Shown here: positions 1 through 12,606 of the stretch, one piece after another | Numbering within the stretch: the first letter of the stretch is position 1 | Layout of the letters: each line of letters starts with the position of its first letter | DNA from: Torymus aiolomorphi | Taxonomy: Eukaryota > Arthropoda > Insecta > Hymenoptera > Torymidae | Reading direction: 5' to 3' | Assembly (NCBI GenBank): GCA_036365515.1 | Contig: CM070876.1 | Location: 119,152,810 to 119,216,809, forward strand | DNA length: 64,000 nt | The notes under the pieces: generated by a model | What the model saw: the letters and a program-made list of their open reading frames with translations, nothing else | Told to the model about the DNA's origin: nothing | The model's database searches: none | Program-made: the position numbers and the translations under genes

Positions 1-166
1 AATTAATTCAGTTAAATGAAAATTAATAATGATAATAAGTCGTGTTCGCAGTTATAAATATTTGTTACTGAAAAAACCTCTAATCCATACGTCATCCTCA
101 CCGTCACGTGGCGAAACCTGTTATCACAAACAAGGCTCTGGCATATTTATTTTATAAATACTTTTT

Positions 167-244
167 TTGCCTAGCGGGCCGAAAGTATTACTTTTGCTCC
201 CGGCGCCCGATCGCAAAAGTGGTACTTTCGGCCCGCTAGGCAAA
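167..244. repeat. Near-perfect 78 bp hairpin
   Basis: A 22 bp stem (167-188 against 223-244, containing GCCTAGCGGGCCGAAAG) is perfect. Inside it a second 8 bp stem (ACTTTTGC / GCAAAAGT) follows after a TT/GG mismatch, leaving a loop of about 15 bases. It could be a tiny MITE or a structured transcript segment. No coding function is suggested. Confidence 0.85.
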
Positions 245-274
245 ATAGTACATTGTGCAACTAGGGGAGAAAAT

Positions 275-386
275 GGGCTATTTCAAGCGAGAGGGAGGTG
301 TTCAGCACAAGTCGTAGTCGAGGGCGCCCAAGGCGCCCGAGACGGAGACGAGTGCTGAAACCACCTCACCCGAGTCTGAAATAGCT
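275..386. repeat. Imperfect inverted repeat
   Basis: The segment 275-308 (GGGCTATTTCA...GTTCAGCAC) pairs imperfectly with 352-386 (GTGCTGAAA...TGAAATAGCT). The loop carries two GGCGCC words. It lies directly beside the hairpin at 167-244, so the first kilobase is a cluster of foldback structures. Confidence 0.65.
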
Positions 387-417
387 CTTCTTCCCGTGTT
401 ACACACCGTGTTTTTTT

Positions 418-852
418 CAACGAGTGCATGAAAGGGCCTTTTTATATGCATGAAAGTTGTGTAGGGGATCGTGCATTTCGAGTCATGCAGAACCGAATAG
501 TGAATTAATACTGCAGATTAATAATAAACTAAAAATATAATTATAAAAAAATTTATAAATAAAAGTCTTATGCAATTATTTCTTACTTATCTATAAAAAT
601 TTATTATTCTGAAATTTAATCTCTGAAAGTTATTTTATATCATTCTAAACAGGCCAAAAAGCCATAAAATATATAAATTTGACAATAAGAGAAAAAATTC
701 ACAAAGATTCGTTGCAGCGGGGAAAAAAATTTTTTCCCCGCTAAAGTATGAAAAAATGGATTTTTTTCATTCTTTCCTAAATCACGCTCGAAATGCGCGA
801 TTTTCTACACGGCTTTCAGGCATGAAAGAAGGCCCGTTTCATGCAAGTGTTG
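418..852. repeat. Foldback/MITE-like inverted repeat
   Basis: The arm 418-484 pairs with 783-852; shared words include GCATGAAA, GGGCC and GCATTTCGAG. The spacer is AT-rich and contains a 27 bp palindrome at 716-742 (AGCGGGGAAAAAA, its complement, and one central base). No transposase is present, so it would be non-autonomous if mobile. Confidence 0.65.
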
Positions 853-969
853 AGAAAAATATGTATACGCACCACGGCAGAAAATAAAGAGCGCTTTAGA
901 TCGCATGTTTGTCATCCTCGTCTTCAGCTCGGATGACAGGCAGATGGTCAGAGAGCAGTGATTTCGATC

Positions 970-2640
970 ATACTTGTATACTTGAATTTAAGCATAAAAA
1001 TGTTACGAAAACTGAAAAGGATTATTTCTATATTTACTGTTAATTAAATATTGCAAAAGTCCATAACAAAAAACTAAGCCACTTCAGTCTCTACATTTGT
1101 GTAGGTACGTAGGTCAAATCAAAACAATTAACATTGCCAAATTTCCGAAATTGAAAACTCATAGTTTTATATTTATTTCACTTGTAACGCCTGTTGGAAT
1201 GGAGAATGTTTATAGAGCTATAAATGTACAACTAAACCGGTTCAATCTCTGCAAATACGTTAACTAATTCCGAGACACATTAAGATTAAAATATAAAAAT
1301 TGAAAAAATGAACAGGCTCTATCTCCATAAAAGTATAGTTTAAATAGCTTAATTGAGTTTTATTGTTATCGCTGATTTTAGTTTAAATAAACCAAAATAT
1401 CTTCGGTTTATTTTTTGTAATTCTTTTTATTTCACTCTCAATGTGTCACTGAACAAGTAAACAAATTGTCGGAGATTCAACAGATTGAGATACATTTTTA
1501 TAATAGGTCCAGAAATATTTCTTGTTTCCAGCAGGCAATAGCAGGCAGTTACAAGTTAATAAAAAAGTGAAATATTATAAATACAAAAGGGTATTCTTTT
1601 TTTTAATTCTGCAACATTAATCGTTTTGGCCCTATAACCCTTTGTTGCACGAATTTTCATGAAAAAAGTAATATTTTTTCCACTTTATTTGTTTATAACA
1701 AATAATTAATGCAATGTAATTGTTAAAAAGCTAGACTCCATAGATCGAGAAATCCATAGAATAACATGTTTGGACCTCAGAATGATTTATGACGAGGAAC
1801 CTTGAAACTAAAATTTAGGAGACATAAAATGATGTAAAAAAATCATGTGTATCAAATATGATACACCGTGCAAGAAAGGGTTAATGTACCTACAAAACAG
1901 TCGAGTTTGAACAGTCTTAATTATTTTGTAATGGCCTTTGAAATTTTTAATTAACAATAAATACCTAAACTAAAAAGCCTGTTCATTTTTGGTAACTTTT
2001 TTATGTTAGTCATGCTGTGTCATCGAATGCATTAATAAATTTTTAGAAACCTAACATGTTTAGATTCCAGAACACTAGTTCGATCCAAATCACTGTTTTG
2101 ACCACCGGTTTGCATCTACCTGCTAGCTTCAGCCTCACTTTCAGTTTACTTATTCAGTTTCTGAAATAATTATTTATTATTTAAGTTATTAAAAGGTTAT
2201 ATAACTGGTATAGTGGGAATCTTGTAATTATATATCAAATCATTTAGCACAAATGAAACCTAGAGATTGAAAATCTGTAGAAAACAATGAATCGTTTTCC
2301 CGATAGCATACGCGTAAAAAATATAGGGAGAAACATGTAAACAATGTTCCAGTATATTTAGGGTGACTACACCAGTATTGGAACAGTCACTGGTAAATCA
2401 CCATTTTGTTAAGCTATTCAAAATTGTAAAATTTGTACATTTTGTGTAGCAAATATACTCATATTTTTTAAATCTTTGGGAAATTTCCTTTCATTTTATA
2501 TATTGTACATGCTATGAAATGAATTTCTTTGAAAGAAAAAAATCATTAAAATTGCGATATCGTGATGAGAATTAGATATGCGCCATTCGCTATAAGGGTG
2601 ACGCAGATGCACTGTAGGCATATGCTGAAGTTTTTTCAGA
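970..2640. other. AT-rich stretch with no recognisable gene
   Basis: About 1.7 kb of AT-rich DNA. The longest open frames are short and no domain, splice-bounded exon or RNA gene was recognised. Homopolymer A/T runs and small hairpins are the only structure seen. Confidence 0.6.
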
Positions 2641-2648
2641 ATCTATTC

Positions 2649-3672
2649 TCAAAATTTTTGTGCACTAAAATCTTACGTCTAAATGAAGTTTTCAACTTAT
2701 TAGTTGACGATTCGACATTATGTTTAACAAAAAAGTTAATTACAAAAATTATTCTTTGGTTCAAGCTTTGAATCATTTCACATTGCTGAATCTAGTGAAC
2801 GAACGTTATTCACATCTCATGCTGTACTACATAAAAATCAATAATTGGTAATATATCATATTTAGTTTTTATATATAAAGCGTATGATTATCATCCCGGT
2901 GTTAATTTTCATGTGGTGTCAACATTCCAGATTGTAAAATTAGTGAACTTACATAAGTACATAAAAAATAAGTGTTCATTCACTGGCTAAAAGTGTTCAG
3001 TCACTAGCATCGCGTCTTTATTTATTGGTTTTTAGGAGATATTTACAGATTTTTCAAAAATAAAATTTCTACTTTCATTCTTTGAATAAATTTTTTTCAC
3101 TTATATAATATTTCAACATTTTAAAATACTAATTAAGAGGCTTCAAAATGGATTAGAAATAAATATCTTTTTCAATTAGCATTTTAAAATGTTGAAATAT
3201 TATATAGGTAAAAAAAAATTTAATTAAAGCATAAAAGTAGAAATTTTATTTGTGAAAATTCTGTAAATATCTCCTAAAAATCAATAAATAAAGACGCGAT
3301 GCTAGTGACTGAACACTTTTAGCAAGTGAATGAACCCTTATTTTTTATGTGCTTATGTAAGTTCAGTAACAGTAATTTTACAATAAGAATGTTGATACCA
3401 CATGAAAATTGACACCAGGATGATAATCACGCTTTATATATTAAAACTACATATGAAATAATAACAATTACTGGGTTTCCGGAGAAAACTTGTCACCCAG
3501 CAAAGAAGCAGTTTGTTCGTTCACTAGATTCGGTAGTGTGAAATGAATCAAAGCTTGAACCAAATAATAATTTTTATGATTAACTTTTTTGTTAAAAATA
3601 ATGTCGAATCGTCAACTAATAAGTGTAGAACTTCATTTATAAGACGTAAGATTTTAGCTCACAAAAATTTTG
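2649..3672. repeat. Long inverted-repeat (foldback) element, ~1 kb
   Basis: The left arm 2,649-3,135 is matched in reverse complement by 3,174-3,672. The arms are close to 490 bp and separated by only about 38 bp. The innermost match is around ATATTTCAACATTTTAAAAT. Arms differ by scattered substitutions and small indels, so the palindrome is not recent. No protein-coding potential is seen. Confidence 0.85.
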
Positions 3673-3895
3673 ATTTAATTGTATTTTATCAAAATTTATC
3701 CTTATCATAAAACATTCTAATTCACTTTCTGAATTTTTATAATTAACTTTTTTGTTAAAAATAATGTCGAATCGTCAACTAATAAGTATAAAACTTCATT
3801 TAAGCGTAAGATTTTAGCGCATAAAAATTTTAATTTAATTGTATTTTATGATAATGTATGTAAACATTCTATTTCACTTTCTGAATTTTCTAAAA
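3571..3895. repeat. Two-copy tandem duplication, ~163 bp unit
   Basis: The outer part of the right foldback arm (from 3,571) is repeated directly from 3,734. Both copies contain AATGTCGAATCGTCAACTAA. The duplication therefore came after, or with, formation of the neighbouring foldback. Confidence 0.8.
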
Positions 3896-4412
3896 AAATA
3901 TTCATCTAAAAATTATGAAAAGGATAAATTTTCATAAAATACAATTAAATTAAATTTTTTTTTTAAATTAACATTTTAAAAATTTATAACTCTTTAAATA
4001 TTAATTTTTTTTATAAATCTACAGAACATTTTTATCTTAAAATAGTTTGAACTTTCAAGAAAAAATTATTCGGATAGCCAAAAGCAATTTCCCCACATAT
4101 ATATACACGACGAATGCATCAGAGCGCCACCGAAACGCGCAAACGAAACTTACGCAGCCGCGCCGCCCGCGCGGCGCGCAGCTAAGCCAGACCTCCCCGC
4201 ACAGGAATTCTCGGAAGTCGTGAATCCGAGCCCAAGGGGCGAGGGCACCTCAAAGCAGTTGATACGGTACTGACATGCCGATAACGTAGATCGGCCGCTT
4301 GTCTTTATACTCCACAAGGCGGCGCTCGCATCAGTCTATTTTTTTTCAACGATTTTACTGCGGGGCGCTGCGATCGAATTCAACTTCCTGTTTAGGTAGA
4401 GAGCACTCTTAA

Positions 4413-4859
4413 CCTATAGGCAACGACTGCAAGAAACTCGGCATGGCCTCAGAGATGACAGCATAGACAGTAGCAGGTCTTTCTTAAAAAAGCCACAATT
4501 AACCCTCTTTCACGTCATTAATCATTACTCGTAACCCATGAACATGAGAGCGCAAGTTGCAACACGTTGTTTGATGACTACCGCGCCCGCATGTGTTTAT
4601 TGAGAGTTTGAAAACTAGAGAGAGAGAGGAAGAGAGAGGGACGCCTATACAGAAGTGCATGTGCGCGACAGCTAGTCATAATGAAACGCCGCGTGTTGCG
4701 ACCGGTGCATATACGCTTCAAGAGTTATGACGACTAAAGTCCGAACGTGAGAGAGAGGGTTCATTGTGACTTCTTGAAGAAAGACCTGCTGCTGTTCATG
4801 CTGCCATCTCTGAGGCTATGCTGAGTTTCTCGCAGACGTTGCCTCTGGTTGCCTGTAGG
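4413..4859. mobile_element. piggyBac-like MITE with TTAA duplication
   Basis: The element starts CCTATAGGCAACGACTGC and ends with the imperfect reverse complement (...GGTTGCCTGTAGG). The terminal inverted repeats run about 80-90 bp and contain GCCTCAGAGATG and AGGTCTTTCTT. TTAA flanks both ends (4,409-4,412 and 4,860-4,863), the target duplication typical of the piggyBac superfamily. No transposase is encoded. A related left flank (GAGAGCACTCTTAA) without the insertion occurs at about 44,533-44,546. Confidence 0.85.
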
Positions 4860-4960
4860 TTAAGTCTAGCCATCACCTCCACGCTTATTATGTTATCCAG
4901 GTTTATATCTAGGTAAGGCCTTAAACTTTCATGTATTTTTGATTCTGTCCTGTCTCCAAT

Positions 4961-5120
4961 ACATTATTGCTAAATGCTATTCAATCATTAAAATAGAGCT
5001 TACAGTTAGTAAAAGGCTATATGTTATGAATATAATATTGTTTTTAATGTATTGCTGCATTTAATAAACAAGCTTTAAAACAATATATTTTAATGATCAA
5101 GTATCATTTAGCAATAATGT
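4961..5120. repeat. 160 bp hairpin
   Basis: ACATTATTGCTAAATG at the left end pairs with CATTTAGCAATAATGT at the right end; arms are about 36 bp around an AT-rich spacer. Its right end abuts the tandem duplication that follows. Confidence 0.75.
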
Positions 5121-5632
5121 ATGGGTTTCTTCATTTATTGGAAATTGTATAGAGTTATATATAAAATACTTGCGAATAAGCATAAATATAACATTAAAGA
5201 AAGTACAGTCCAAGCTACGCACATGTCAATACTATTTAATATGAGTAATTATATAATTTTAACTCTTTCACACTATTCATTTATAAATAGAACTGGTCAT
5301 AATATAAATAAATTAATACCATAATTTATTATAAAAAATCCACATTTATGAGTACTTAAGAAGCATTAAACAATAAAGCATGGGTTTCTTCTTTAGCTGT
5401 AAATTTTATAACAATAACTTATATAGCATTATGTATAAAATACTTGCGAATAAGTATAAATATAACATTAAAGAAAGTACAGTCCACGCTACGTACATGT
5501 CAATACTATTTGATATGAGTCATGGTATAATTTAAACTCTTTCACAATATTCATTTGTACATCGAACTAGTCCTAATATAAATAAATTAATACCATAATT
5601 GATTATAAAAATCCACATTTATAAGTACTTAA
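5121..5632. repeat. Tandem duplication, ~255 bp unit, diverged
   Basis: The segment beginning ATGGGTTTCTTC at 5,121 is repeated from 5,380. Both copies share ACTTGCGAATAAG and AAGAAAGTACAGTCCA and end near CCACATTTAT. The second copy runs into the large flanking repeat of the LINE. Confidence 0.85.
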
Positions 5633-7494
5633 TATAGGATGAGTGACTTTACCGCTGGATATATTTGAACCCGATGGACCTAATGACATCATACGTGATA
5701 TGATTCTTTGTGACCATAATGGTGAAGTATTTTATTAAAACATTATTTTAAAATAAAAGAAAATGTAAGTATGATGTTGTAAAAATGTCATGTTAAATAA
5801 AAATTTTATTTGTAAAAGTAATACGTACATGTCATAACTGTTATATTCAAATATGATCAAGGTATTTTGTCCATATGATCCCAATATTTCCTGCGATAAA
5901 GTCACCCAGCCCATAAGTGACGTATCGACTAATAAAAGTTGTAACTAAAGGCACTACCTATGAGTATATAGAATATTCTATGTAATTAGAAAATGTTGTA
6001 TGCTTATAGGTACTTGGTCTCTTTAGCTACAGTTTGCACATGATTAAAGTTGATTTTGGTCCTCTTGTATAAGAGATCTACAATATTATTTAGTTCATTG
6101 GATCCAAATATATTTCTTACGCTAAAGCCACCCAAGTCTTAAATCTATCAACGAACAACTGAATTGTGGATCTCAAAGAAGATATGCCTATAAGAAAATA
6201 ACAAAATGAATAAATATATAATTTAAAATATTTTAAAATGTATATTACACTATAACAGTGAGTGGTGGACAAAAAACCTCAATTATATGAAATAAAATAA
6301 TGAATGTACAAACAATTTATTTAAAAATCGATTAAAATTTATAAACTATAGTAAAGCCATCCATATGTCGATACTCTTTCATATGTGAAATGGTTTTATA
6401 ACTATATATGAATTCGCCAAAACCAGTCAGGACATAAATTTGTAAGATACTTAATTGGACTTTGTTCTGTTATATGAGGCTTGACGCGAAATTTCAGCTG
6501 AGTTCTGTCAACGGGGACAACATCGCCAAGACGTCGCCTCCTCGCGCGCCCTATCGCCGTCGCCATCGTGACTGTTCTTGCGGTATCTACTAATACGCGC
6601 TCGGCGCCGGCCTCGTGTGAGTTTGCTATCACGGGTCGGCGTCGAGAGCGCGAGCACGAGGCCCGTTGAACATTGTTTCTTCTTTTTCCACATTAAATAA
6701 AATATCATCAATAACATTATTCTAATGTTGCAGGTATGTTATATGTCTCTATTATTTACTTACAGTTGTGTCGGTACATTACAATTGTTATAATAATAAA
6801 GTTAATTCTATATTTTCAATTAAATTGATTATTTTCTTAAAATGTAATACTTGCAAACAATTATACTAACATTCTAATGAAACATTTGCACGATAATATA
6901 TTATCGTTCAAAGTTTCATTAAACTGTTATCCTTCATTTAGAAGCAGTATTAAACTGCTAAATAATAAATAAATTGAGTTATACATCAAGCAGAGCATAT
7001 TTCCGGATTTTGGAAAAAATCATGTAATTGATCACAATATTTTTTTCAATAGGGAATACGCTCTATTTGGCCATATTCAGGGTGGCGAAAATACTATTTG
7101 TACTGAAATACATATTTTTATACTTTTATAAAATAAAATATTTAAAAATATATACATCTGTTTTATTTTTTCATTGAGTTTTATTTACATCTCTAATTTC
7201 ATATTAGAAAATAAATTAAAACGATTAAATTAATTTAAACAATTAATTACAATAAAAAATAGTATTAATTCATTTAAAATTGTTAGTGGAAACATATATG
7301 AGACTCACATGAGACTTACATGAGAATTTGGCATGAGACTCACCTGAGAATCACGTGAGATTCAAGTGAGTCTCATATGAATTTTTTCTGCCAGATTGTC
7401 TACATCCATGTGGATTAGTTGGAATCCACGTGGATTCCAACAAATCCACGTGGATTTTTCAAATCGGGTAGGTTTCTCAGAATCCACATGGATT
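5558..7494. repeat. Left copy of ~1.94 kb direct repeat flanking the LINE
   Basis: This segment starts TACATCGAACTAG and ends at CACATGGATT. It recurs at 13,629-15,576 with roughly 1-2 percent differences by eye, plus a 15 bp insertion in the right copy near 14,667. It contains a GC-rich island (about 6,480-6,660) and, near its right end, words such as TGAGACTCACATGAG and AATCCACGTGGATT. Both boundaries coincide with the ends of the LINE, as expected of a target-site duplication, but the size is extraordinary. Confidence 0.9.
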
Positions 7495-7820
7495 GAGGGA
7501 AGGTTAGGTACAGGCGGTGTGTGTGGAAGTATGTGTGATAAGGGCAGTTGTGCGTAAAGAAAATAGTGGATAAAGTATATAGTAGAAAATAGGGATAAGA
7601 GGATTTAGAAGGAGGAAGGTACAAAGATGATACAGAGGAAAAAGAGAGGAGAATAAAAGAAAGGATAACGCAGAAAAGGCAGAAAGAAATACAAGGTAGG
7701 GGAGAGCTTAGGATCCAAGCACAGAATAGCGAAGGAACAGAGAGTGCCTAAGGTGAATAAGAAAGCGAGCACAGCGCTCGGAAAGGAAGGAGAGACAGGA
7801 ACAGGGATAGGAGGTGTGCG

Positions 7821-9116
7821 ATGGCAGGGCGGTTCTTCAATAAAGTCGTGGACAACATGGGAACGGAACGAAAGTTAGGAGCGCAGGGAATAGCTTGTGA
7901 AACACCTAGAAGGTCAACGGCGGTTAGAAGACATGAAATGGGAACACCGATGAACAGGAAAGCAGAAGGGGTGGAAAGGCAGAAAAGTAAAAAGGATTCA
8001 CCGGTGGTAGGAGAAAGGGAGAGGAAAAGATCGACGTCGCAGTCAAAAAAAGAAGAGGAGATGGAGGAGGATGAAGAAGAGGATGACGAGGAGGATGAAG
8101 AAGAGGATGACTCGGAGGGAAGTCAAAGTAGCTTAGAAGAAACGGTGGTGGAGATGGAGGAACAGGAGTGGAAGGAGAAAGTGGAACAGGTGATTGATGG
8201 AGGAGGGGTCGTGGAAATGAGGAAAATGTTGAAACAGATTATGTTTGACTATAGGAAAAAGTCTAAACAGTTAGAAATGGAAAACGAGAGAATTAGGGAA
8301 CAGGAGAACAAGGAGATGAGAGAGGGCTTTGACGGATTAAAGAAATACATAGACGAGAGCAATGAGAAATGGAGGAAGAAGGTAGATGAAGAACTGGACA
8401 AGGTGAAGGCCGAACTACAGGTAGTGAGGGAAGAGGTGGAGGAAATTAAGAAGAAGGAAGCAAAAGAGCAAGAATGGGAAACCGTGAGGAAGGAAATAGA
8501 AGAACTGAAGGAATGGAGAAAAGGAACATTGGGAGAGGTAGGGACACCAGGAGCGGTGGAAAGGGAGGCTGAGAAGGGAAAAGCAGATAGTGTGAGGGAA
8601 AAAGAGAGGATACAGAAGGAGCGCAATTGGAAGGAGTTGGAGTGGATAACGGAAGAGAAAGAAAGGGACAGAAGAAAGAACAACATCATAATAGTAGGAC
8701 TAAAGAACGATAAGAAGTACAGTAGTGAAGATGTGGAAGAGTGGTTAAAGAGGGAGATAGAAGTGGAGGTAAAGATAGAAAGAACGTGAAGAATAAGAAC
8801 GAAGTCGGACAAGTTCTTACTTGGGGCACAATGCAGAAGCTATGAGGGAAAGAAAAACATAATGGAAAATAAGAAGAAATTGGGGGACAAGGAGATATAC
8901 ATAGAGAACGATTTGACATGGAAGGAGAGACAGATCAGAGACAGGGCATGGGACATGGTTATGGAAATAAGAGACGAAGGGAAAAAGGCAATGGTAATAG
9001 GGCAGAGGAAAGTTAGAACGGTAGAAGGGACATGGAAATGGAGTGAAAGGAAAGAGAAGTGGTTTCTCGACAAAGATCGTAAGCTGCAAGAGACCAGAAG
9101 GGATAAGGAGGACTAG
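7821..9116 (+). pseudogene. LINE ORF1 (nucleic-acid-binding, coiled-coil), one nonsense mutation
   Basis: The ATG at 7,821 opens a frame running to the stop at 9,114-9,116, broken once by TGA at 8,787-8,789. This is probably a mutated CGA, because the frame continues sensibly afterwards. The product would be about 430 residues. An acidic Glu/Asp tract sits near residues 75-100, then a long Glu/Lys-rich coiled coil, then a segment beginning RRKNNIIIVGLK that resembles the RRM-like domain of LINE ORF1 proteins, and a C-terminal basic part (DLTWKERQIRDRAW). In this family ORF1p binds element RNA to form the RNP. The end overlaps the ORF2 frame by about 70 bp, suggesting reinitiation or overlapping translation. 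Confidence 0.8.
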
Positions 9117-12100
9117 GAACAAGGAAACAGAGGAGGTGGAGGAAGGAGAGAGAGAAAGGGAAAATGGAAGGGTAAGAGAAGGTAAGGATGTCTTGAATGC
9201 AGTTTTTTGGAATGTTGCAGGAACGGCAGGCATGAAGAAAGACGATTGGGAATACTTGAAAAAATTCGAGATAATAGGACTGGCAGAGACGTGGGAGGAA
9301 GAAGGAAAGGGCAAGAAGGCAGAACAAGAATTAAATAATTATGAGGTTAGGGTAAGGTATGCGGTAAGGGAGAAGAAAAAGGGAAGGGCGAAAGGTGGCC
9401 TCCTGTTGGCGGTAAGGAATGATCTGGAGCTGAAAGTGGAATGGATGGAGACAACAACTGATGAGGCAATTGCAGCAAGATGGAGGAAGGGAAACGAAGA
9501 ATGGCTATGGGGAATCACATACATGAGGCACCAGAAGGACGAGAACTTCAAGGCAATGGAGGAGTGGATAGAAAAGAACAGGGAAGGAATTACAGTGCTG
9601 AACGGAGACTTTAACGCAAGAACTGCGACAGAAGGAGCACTGTGGGATAAAGAAGGAGAAAAGGAAGAAAGGGAAAGTAAGTACAGGATAATAAACGAGG
9701 AAGGGAAAGAGTTGGTGAGTTGGTTAGAAGAAAATGGTATGGGGATAGGAAACGGAGCGACGAAAGGAGATGAAAAAGGCGAGTGGGCTCAAGTTGGACA
9801 AAGAGGGTGTACGACGATAGATTACGTCATAAGAAACGAGGAGGGAAGGAAAATAGTGGAAAAGATGCGGATTGGTGAGAGAATCAAATCAGACCATCTT
9901 CCAATTGAACAGAAGATAAAATGGATGAACGAGAGTAGGGTAAGAAGAAAAGAAAGGAACGAGAGGGAGGTGGTAAAAAGAGTGATAAGATGGAATGAGG
10001 AAACCGTGCAAGAGTACAGGGAGAAATTGAAAGAGGAAGGACAAGTAACAGGATGGAAAGAGATGAAGGAAAAGATATAAAGAGCACTACCGAGAATGGA
10101 GGTAAGGAAAAGAGAGGAAGAGTGCGAGGAAAAGTGGTGGGACGCAGAGTGCCATGAGAGAAAAAAGAAACTGAGGGAGTCGCTGAGGAGTCTGAAGAGA
10201 GGAGAGATAGAAGAAACGGAATGGAGAAGTAGGAGGAGAGAATATAGGTATTTTATAGAAGGGAAAAAGAGGAGTAAAGATAAGGAATAGCTGGAGGAAG
10301 TGGAAAAGGACAAAGGAATGAGGCTCTTCTGGAAGGCGGTGAGTGCAGGCAATAAGAAGGGTGCAATGGTGGATAAGTCGATAACAAAGGAGCAGTGGAA
10401 GGAGCATTTCAGGGGACAGTACGTAATAGGTGAAGTGGAAGAGGGGATAGTAAGAAAGGGAGAAGAAAACGGGCAGGAGGAAGAACAGGAGTTAAAAGAA
10501 ATTACAGAGACGGAGATCACGGAGACGTTAAGGAGTCTCAAGAAAAAAAAGGCGGCGGGACAGGATGAGATCACAAATGAAGCATGGATTATTGGAGAAG
10601 ATGAATTAAAAGAAGATCTAAGGAATATACTTAATGAAATTTGGAAAGGGGGTGAGATACCAAAGGAATAGAGAAAAGGAACGATCAAGCCGATACATAA
10701 AAAAGGAGACAGGAAGAAGGTGGAGAACTACAGAGGTATAACGCTGATGGACACGAGCTACAAGATATATGCTGTAATAGTGAGGAAAAGGTTGGAAAAG
10801 GAGCTGATAGAAAGAAAGGTACTTGATGATACGCAGATGGGTTATAGGGAAGGAAAAGAAACGGCGGAAGCTGTATATGTCTTAAATGAACTAATGAGAA
10901 AAGGAGTGGAAAAAGAAAAAGGTAAGTTATTTGTAGGGTTTGCTGACATGAAGGCGGCATTTGACAGACTGAGAAGGGATAAAATATGGGAAAGACTAAA
11001 GAAGAAAGGGGTGAATGGGAGGTTAATTAATAGAATAAGAAGTCTGTTTCAGGGAACGAGAGCAAGAATAGAAATTCAGGGAGAAGTAATCGACGAATTT
11101 GGGGTACTGGAAGGAGTAAGACAAGGATGCCCACTAAGTCCCACGTTGTTTAACATAGCGATGGCAGACCTGGAAGAGGAAATGGAAAAGGTCCAAGGAA
11201 GCGGTACGTGGCTGGGGAAAAAAAGGAGAGTGAGAACAATTTCATACGCAGACGACATAGCGCTCATAGCGGAGGAAGAGGACGTACTGAAAGACATGTT
11301 GAAGAGGTTCAAAAGATGGATAGAGGGAAAGGGATTAGAATTGAATGCAAAGAAGACGAAGATAATGATGTTCAGGAAGGGAGGAGGTAGGAAAAAGGAG
11401 ATGATCTTCAAATGGAAAGGGGAAGAACTGGAAATGGTGAAGAAATTTGATTACCTAGGCTACACAATGATGGGGAACAATGCGGACACCGAACATATAA
11501 AGAAACTAAAAGGCAAGGCGAATGGAATAATTGGGAGAATATGGAGCATCGCGGAAAGGAAATTCAAGAACCACTGGGGATTTAGAATGAGATTATTTGA
11601 AACAATGATGAAAGGAGTGATTATGTTCGGAGCTGAGAACTGGGGCTGGAAAGAATGGAAGGAGCTGGAAAGGGTAAAAATGAAATATGTCAGGTGGACA
11701 CTGAAGCTGAACAGGAATACGCCCTGGCACACCATGAGGAAGGATACCGGAATAAGGAAAATTGCGATGGATGCAGCAACCAGGGCAATGAAGTTTGAAG
11801 AAAAGATAAGTAAGGCGAAAGAAGGGGCGCTAGAACGTCTTAGCTGGGAACAGCTATGCAGGGATGAAGAGGACAAATGGAGGAAAAAGGACAGAGGAAA
11901 ATCGTGGAAGGGCAAAAGGGAATTCCTAGAGGGAGTAGGGATATCAATAAAAGAATGGAATGACTTGGTGAGGAGTGGCTGGGACAGGAAGGCACAGATC
12001 AGAGAAAGAATGGATGACATATATAAAAGCGAGACGGATAAAGAGGTAAGCGAATCAGCCTACGCGAAGGAAGCAGTGGGGATCCTGGGCAAAGGTGACG

Positions 12101-12402
12101 GAACGGTATATAAGAAGGAGGAAGTCAAGAAGTCGAGAAACGGCTTGGAGATTTTGGGCAGGTTCAGGATGGGTAATGAAGCAAGAGCCAACGAATACTG
12201 GAGAAAAGAGGAGGAGAAAAGGTGTAGAGCATGCAAAGAAGAATTAGAAGCGACGAAGCACACCCTTGAGGCATGTAGAGTAACTGGAAAAAGCGGCATG
12301 GATTGGAAAAGACAATTAAATGGGGATAAAATAAGCCTAAGCAGGGTGAATGAGGTGGTATGGAAGAGGATAAGACAAGCTGAAGAACAAATACAAAGAT
12401 AG
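9043..12402 (+). pseudogene. LINE ORF2: AP endonuclease plus reverse transcriptase, three nonsense mutations
   Basis: A single frame from about 9,043 to 12,402, interrupted by stops at 10,078, 10,288 and 10,669. The first in-frame ATG is only at 9,231, so the original start is probably lost. The N-terminal endonuclease shows FWNVAG, GLAETW, LNGDFNA and SDHLPIE (metal-binding Asn, Glu, Asp and catalytic His motifs). The reverse transcriptase shows FADMKAAFDRL, GVRQGCPLSPTLFN and the catalytic SYADDIA. The C-terminus has a Cys/His cluster (CRACKEELEATKHTLEAC) like the zinc finger at the end of many LINE ORF2 proteins. This enzyme nicks the target and copies element RNA there. The breaks make it non-functional. 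Confidence 0.93.
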
Positions 12403-12606
12403 ACTGACCCTAAAGTAGGCAAAGGTTCGGAAAGGGGGATGGTACAGGAGGGGACTTTGTGGAATGACCCTAAGAAGAAAACGAGGATGGGAGAGAGAGG
12501 GCAGCAGCGAAAGGCGGTAAGGCGAGGGGCAAACACCGCAAAGGACAGAAAGCAAGCAGAGTGAAACGAGATAGAAAGAAGGTAGCAAGAGAAAGAGAAA
12601 AACAGT

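Noticed and set aside
6402..6717. Minus-strand ORF in the GC-rich part of the flanking repeat, present in both copies
   Set aside because: The second copy is a recent duplicate, so agreement is not evidence of selection; two overlapping frames and no domain.
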